Positions 43,658-46,608 of a DNA stretch of 46,608 nucleotides are shown in pieces. The DNA lies in NCBI GenBank assembly GCA_025210735.1, contig JAOARD010000021.1, positions 1 through 46,608 on the forward strand, read 5' to 3'. The stretch's first letter is position 1. Each line of letters begins with the position of its first letter. Below the pieces are notes generated by a model. That model saw only the letters and a list, made by a program, of their open reading frames with translations. It ran no database searches and was not told the origin of the DNA. Source of the DNA: Bacteroidales bacterium. Lineage in GTDB: Bacteria > Bacteroidota > Bacteroidia > Bacteroidales > UBA6680. A program made the position numbers and the translations under genes.

Positions 43658-44932
43658 ATGAAATCAAATTTCCTGAAAAGCAATTTAATACCAATGGTAT
43701 TTGTTGCTGTTGTTGTTATATTAATATGGCGTATAACACACGAAAACAACAATAATTATACAAAGAACACTAACGAGTATACTGAACAAGAGACTCTATT
43801 CTACAATACATTAAGAAAAGATCTCGAAAACAACATGAATCATACAAAACCAAATCCTGACATCCCCAATTATCAGATAAAAACCGCAGGTATGACTATA
43901 TCAAATTTTGAAGGGCCACAGGTTCATATTTATGGCTTCATGTACGGCGACTCAACATACTTACTTGAAGATTATATAAAGAATCCTGCTAAAGAATTCA
44001 GCATTTTTAAAATAAACAAACTTAAATTTGATCCTGATCAAGCAACATATAATATACCCGATATTGATGTATCAATAGAAGAGCAACCAAGAATATTCAA
44101 AAAGAAATCCGGACAAAAAGGTGAAGAAGCAGCCATTGCAAATCTGCAAAATGGCAATTTTGATTCACCATACATGACTATATCAAAAAAGTATTATAGA
44201 GTAGAAAGAGATTCCTCAATTTCTTCCGGAAATATGAATATTGATATTTGGTTAACTCAATTCTCGGTGAATGTAAAATGCACTCCATATAGAGGCAAAA
44301 ACAACAACAAAAAACCATATAATGCAAGAAAGGAAACAGATGCTTACAGACATGGAAAATTTAAACTCCTGTTGAGACTTATTCCTAATTACGCTCCATG
44401 GTACACATCAGACAGAGGATCTTTTGATGAGAAAACAGATATTGCAGTTGGTGGAGTATACTGTTCTAAGATTAAAATGAAACACAAATTGGGAAACAAA
44501 GTAAACTGCGAGATAAACAGAGAGGGATACAACCTACCTCTTGAGGGTAATAGTGATTTATCCTTTTCTAAAGAATCTATACTTGCATTCAACAGAAACA
44601 ATAACATATGGAATACTCCGGACACTGTATCTTTATATTTTGACAATTTTGGAACTTATAGTATCGGCAAGCCTGATAATGTAACATATACTTTTATTAT
44701 GCCTATTCTTGTAAAGGGCAAATGGGAAGTCAAACTTCCTTCAAAGTTCTTTACCGATATTGTAAACAAGCAACGAAACCTTTTCAGCAGAGAGTTTTCT
44801 TTTTTACCTGATTGGGGATTTAGTTTCGGTAAAATTATTACATGGATTCTTTATATATTAATAGGAGGTATTTTGATAAAAACCTTATTCCCAACTATAA
44901 TACAGATTATAGTAAAACTTATATTTAAATAA
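43658..44932 (+). CDS. Membrane-anchored protein of unknown function
   Basis: A protein of 424 residues with one hydrophobic helix at each end: about 9-27 (NLIPMVFVAVVVILIWRI) and about 392-420 (IITWILYILIGGILIKTLF). Between them lies a soluble domain of about 360 residues, rich in Lys, Asn and aromatic residues, beta-rich in appearance (NYQIKTAGMTISNFEGPQ, GGVYCSKIKMKHKLGN). Only a few cysteines are present. The family is not recognised. The two-anchor topology would put the large domain in the periplasm. It is the last gene of the amidase cassette, and its ATG is part of the conserved AAACAGATGAAA sequence that follows each hairpin element. Confidence 0.7.
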   Translation: MKSNFLKSNLIPMVFVAVVVILIWRITHENNNNYTKNTNEYTEQETLFYNTLRKDLENNMNHTKPNPDIPNYQIKTAGMTISNFEGPQVHIYGFMYGDSTYLLEDYIKNPAKEFSIFKINKLKFDPDQATYNIPDIDVSIEEQPRIFKKKSGQKGEEAAIANLQNGNFDSPYMTISKKYYRVERDSSISSGNMNIDIWLTQFSVNVKCTPYRGKNNNKKPYNARKETDAYRHGKFKLLLRLIPNYAPWYTSDRGSFDEKTDIAVGGVYCSKIKMKHKLGNKVNCEINREGYNLPLEGNSDLSFSKESILAFNRNNNIWNTPDTVSLYFDNFGTYSIGKPDNVTYTFIMPILVKGKWEVKLPSKFFTDIVNKQRNLFSREFSFLPDWGFSFGKIITWILYILIGGILIKTLFPTIIQIIVKLIFK

Positions 44933-44937
44933 GAAAA

Positions 44938-44967
44938 CTTTCAGGGATCAGTATTAACCCCTGAAAG
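44938..44967. terminator. Hairpin between convergent genes
   Basis: A 9-bp perfect stem CTTTCAGGG / CCCTGAAAG with an 11-nt loop, between the membrane protein stop (44932) and the helicase stop (44979). Confidence 0.7.
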
Positions 44968-44978
44968 CTCACATATTA

Positions 44979-46121
44979 TCAATACCCTTTCAGATCTATA
45001 TCATCAGCTTCAACCATAGCTATTCTCTTACCTATCTTATTCTGTATAACCCTAAAATGATGCATATCAGAACTCGTAATAATGGTTATTGCATTACCCC
45101 CGGCTCCTCCTCTTGCTGTACGACCAATACGATGAATATAATCTTTTGGAGAGCGTGGTAGCTCATAATTTATCACATAAGGCATCTCATCTATATCAAT
45201 TCCTCTTGAGGCTAAATCAGTAGCAACCAAAACATTTACTTTGCCATTCTTAAATTTTATCAACGCATCAGTTCTGGCACCCTGACTTTTATCTCCATGA
45301 AATGGCAAAGCATTTATTCCGTTCCTGTTCAATTTTTTAGAAACCAGATCAGCCCTTCTACCAGACGATACAAACACTATTACTTTGCCCATATCCTCCC
45401 TTTTTATCAAATATCTCAGAAACGGTCCTTTCTGTTCCTCTGAAACAACATAAGCACATTGCACAACCTCTGGCTTTCCTTCAGGTTTTGTTTCAATTTT
45501 AACAACCTCAGGATTTCGCAACACTATATTAGTCAACTCCTGCACCTTATCTGACAATGTTGCTGAAAACAGAGCTGTTTGTTTTTTTGCAGGCAACATA
45601 TCAAATATCTGATTCATGTCGTCCGCAAATCCCATTGATAACATTTTGTCAGCTTCATCTATAATTAACGTTTCAACCTCCGAGAGAGATAAAGCGTTAG
45701 ACATACACAAATCCAGCAATCTACCAGGAGTAGCAACAACAATCTCTGCACCATTCATTTTCATCATTTGCGGATTAATTGACACTCCACCATATGCCGC
45801 AACCACTTTAACTCTATATGATAAATTTACAGACAAACTCCTGAACACCTCCGCTACCTGAACCGCTAACTCACGTGTTGGGGTCATTACAAGCACCCTA
45901 ATCTGCCTGTTCTTAAGCTCTCTTTTAACCTTTAATCTTTCTATAACAGGAATAGCAAATGCAGCTGTCTTACCCGACCCTGTATCAGCAATACCTATAA
46001 CATCTTTTTCTTCTGACAACAAGGGTATTATCTTCTCCTGTACCGCAAATGGCTTTTCCATTCCAAGATCAGACAACCTATCAACCATCTCATTCGACAA
46101 TCCTAATTCACTAAAATCCAT
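44979..46121 (-). CDS. DEAD-box RNA helicase
   Basis: A protein of 380 residues comprising just the two RecA-like domains: Q motif (FAVQEKIIPLL), Walker A ADTGSGKT (45-52), PTRELAVQ, the IDEAD box, SATL, then VATDLASRGIDID and HRIGRTARGG. It unwinds structured RNA with ATP. It is short for RhlE/CsdA-type proteins because the basic C-terminal tail is nearly absent. Such helicases act in ribosome assembly or cold-shock mRNA handling; the exact type cannot be told from the core alone. Single gene, ATG at 46121. Confidence 0.95.
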   Translation of the reverse strand: MDFSELGLSNEMVDRLSDLGMEKPFAVQEKIIPLLSEEKDVIGIADTGSGKTAAFAIPVIERLKVKRELKNRQIRVLVMTPTRELAVQVAEVFRSLSVNLSYRVKVVAAYGGVSINPQMMKMNGAEIVVATPGRLLDLCMSNALSLSEVETLIIDEADKMLSMGFADDMNQIFDMLPAKKQTALFSATLSDKVQELTNIVLRNPEVVKIETKPEGKPEVVQCAYVVSEEQKGPFLRYLIKREDMGKVIVFVSSGRRADLVSKKLNRNGINALPFHGDKSQGARTDALIKFKNGKVNVLVATDLASRGIDIDEMPYVINYELPRSPKDYIHRIGRTARGGAGGNAITIITSSDMHHFRVIQNKIGKRIAMVEADDIDLKGY

Positions 46122-46235
46122 ATTAACAAATTACATTATTGTATAAGGAGACAAAGTTACAGTATTTTAGATATTACAGAAATAAAAAGGACAACTGTTA
46201 TTTAAAGATTGTACGGCTGCTGAAGCATAGTTCTG

Positions 46236-46608
46236 TCAACGGAAATGGTTGGTGTTGTATCTCTCCGGTCGCTTAGCCCTTATCAGTACTGTCTCAGGAG
46301 AAATTTTGAAATCAAACTCATCCATCTCACGGTACCACGACAGGTAATTGTGTAGATATTTAGTCGCTACACCTCTGAATCTTTCCATCCAAACCTGCAG
46401 ATCAAATTGATACTTCTCTACATTCTTTATGTGTACAACATCCTTCTTTACTGACTCTCTCTTTAGGATACTCAATACCCCATGTCTTACATTATTCTCC
46501 TTTGTATATTTAAGATATACAGCTTTGTTTTGACTACAGAACAGCGTGTCTTTTGTAAGAAGTTTTGATAGATCTGGTTTCAAGTTATCTGCACTAAATT
46601 TTAAGAAA
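46236..46608 (-). CDS. IS1595-like transposase, C-terminal part (cut by right edge)
   Basis: The frame is open through the right window edge, so only the last 124 or so residues are seen and the start is outside. The sequence LSILKRESVKKDVVHIKNVEKY followed by WMERFRGVATKYLHNYLSWYRE is the end of a DDE-type transposase of the IS1595 group. The reading frame closes normally (NTNHFR, stop), so the copy may be intact. The insertion-sequence end should lie around 46190-46235; I cannot identify its inverted repeat without the other end. Confidence 0.7.
   Translation of the reverse strand, partial: FLKFSADNLKPDLSKLLTKDTLFCSQNKAVYLKYTKENNVRHGVLSILKRESVKKDVVHIKNVEKYQFDLQVWMERFRGVATKYLHNYLSWYREMDEFDFKISPETVLIRAKRPERYNTNHFR

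Overview
The window reads as low-GC chromosomal DNA of a member of the Bacteroidota, probably an anaerobic or microaerobic Bacteroidales/Marinilabiliales-type organism. The evidence is: promoter boxes of the TAnnTTTG type, two subtilases with C-terminal tails typical of type IX secretion, carboxypeptidase-regulatory-like secreted proteins, a flavodiiron protein, and near absence of classical ribosome-binding sites. No rRNA, tRNA or CRISPR array is visible.

Layout. 1-2015 (-): the 5' part of a large secreted MBG-repeat protein running off the left edge. 2653-10501 (+): a citrate block, acnB and a monomeric icd, then citD-citE-citF. Together these could interconvert 2-oxoglutarate, isocitrate and citrate and cleave citrate to acetate and oxaloacetate; citC, citX and citG are not present. 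10579-15200: a mixed stretch with a secreted thioredoxin-like protein, an unknown helical protein, an orphan double-glycine peptide, a SEC-C/DUF434 pair, a lipoprotein, and two perfect 50-58 nt palindromes of one family.

15273-30869 (-): the most interesting region, an apparent secreted-peptide locus. In transcription order it holds two paralogous secreted proteins, a C39-peptidase ABC exporter, an HlyD-type adaptor, an HTH protein that itself ends in a double-glycine motif plus a Cys-containing tail, a C39-like/VKOR/thioredoxin oxidoreductase, and then two cassettes. Each cassette begins with a 76-residue Cys-rich peptide. The first 36 residues of the two peptides are identical and the rest is divergent. 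Each peptide is preceded by the same duplicated upstream block, followed by a hairpin, and then by secreted carboxypeptidase-regulatory-like paralogs; three of the four paralogs end in the same YCDE tail. Two TlpA-like thioredoxins close the run. My reading is that the peptides are made with a leader, cut and exported by the C39 transporter, and oxidised to disulfides by the VKOR/thioredoxin proteins; the role of the paralogs is unknown.

31132-46608: a flavodiiron protein, mnmA, a YkgJ-type Cys-cluster protein, and two paralogous subtilases with different numbers of PKD, GEVED and Fn3 domains. These are followed by a cassette of a signal-less T7-lysozyme-like amidase and three small or medium membrane proteins, separated by three copies of a hairpin element with a conserved loop. 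A DEAD-box helicase and the 3' end of an IS1595-like transposase gene (cut by the right edge) complete the window.
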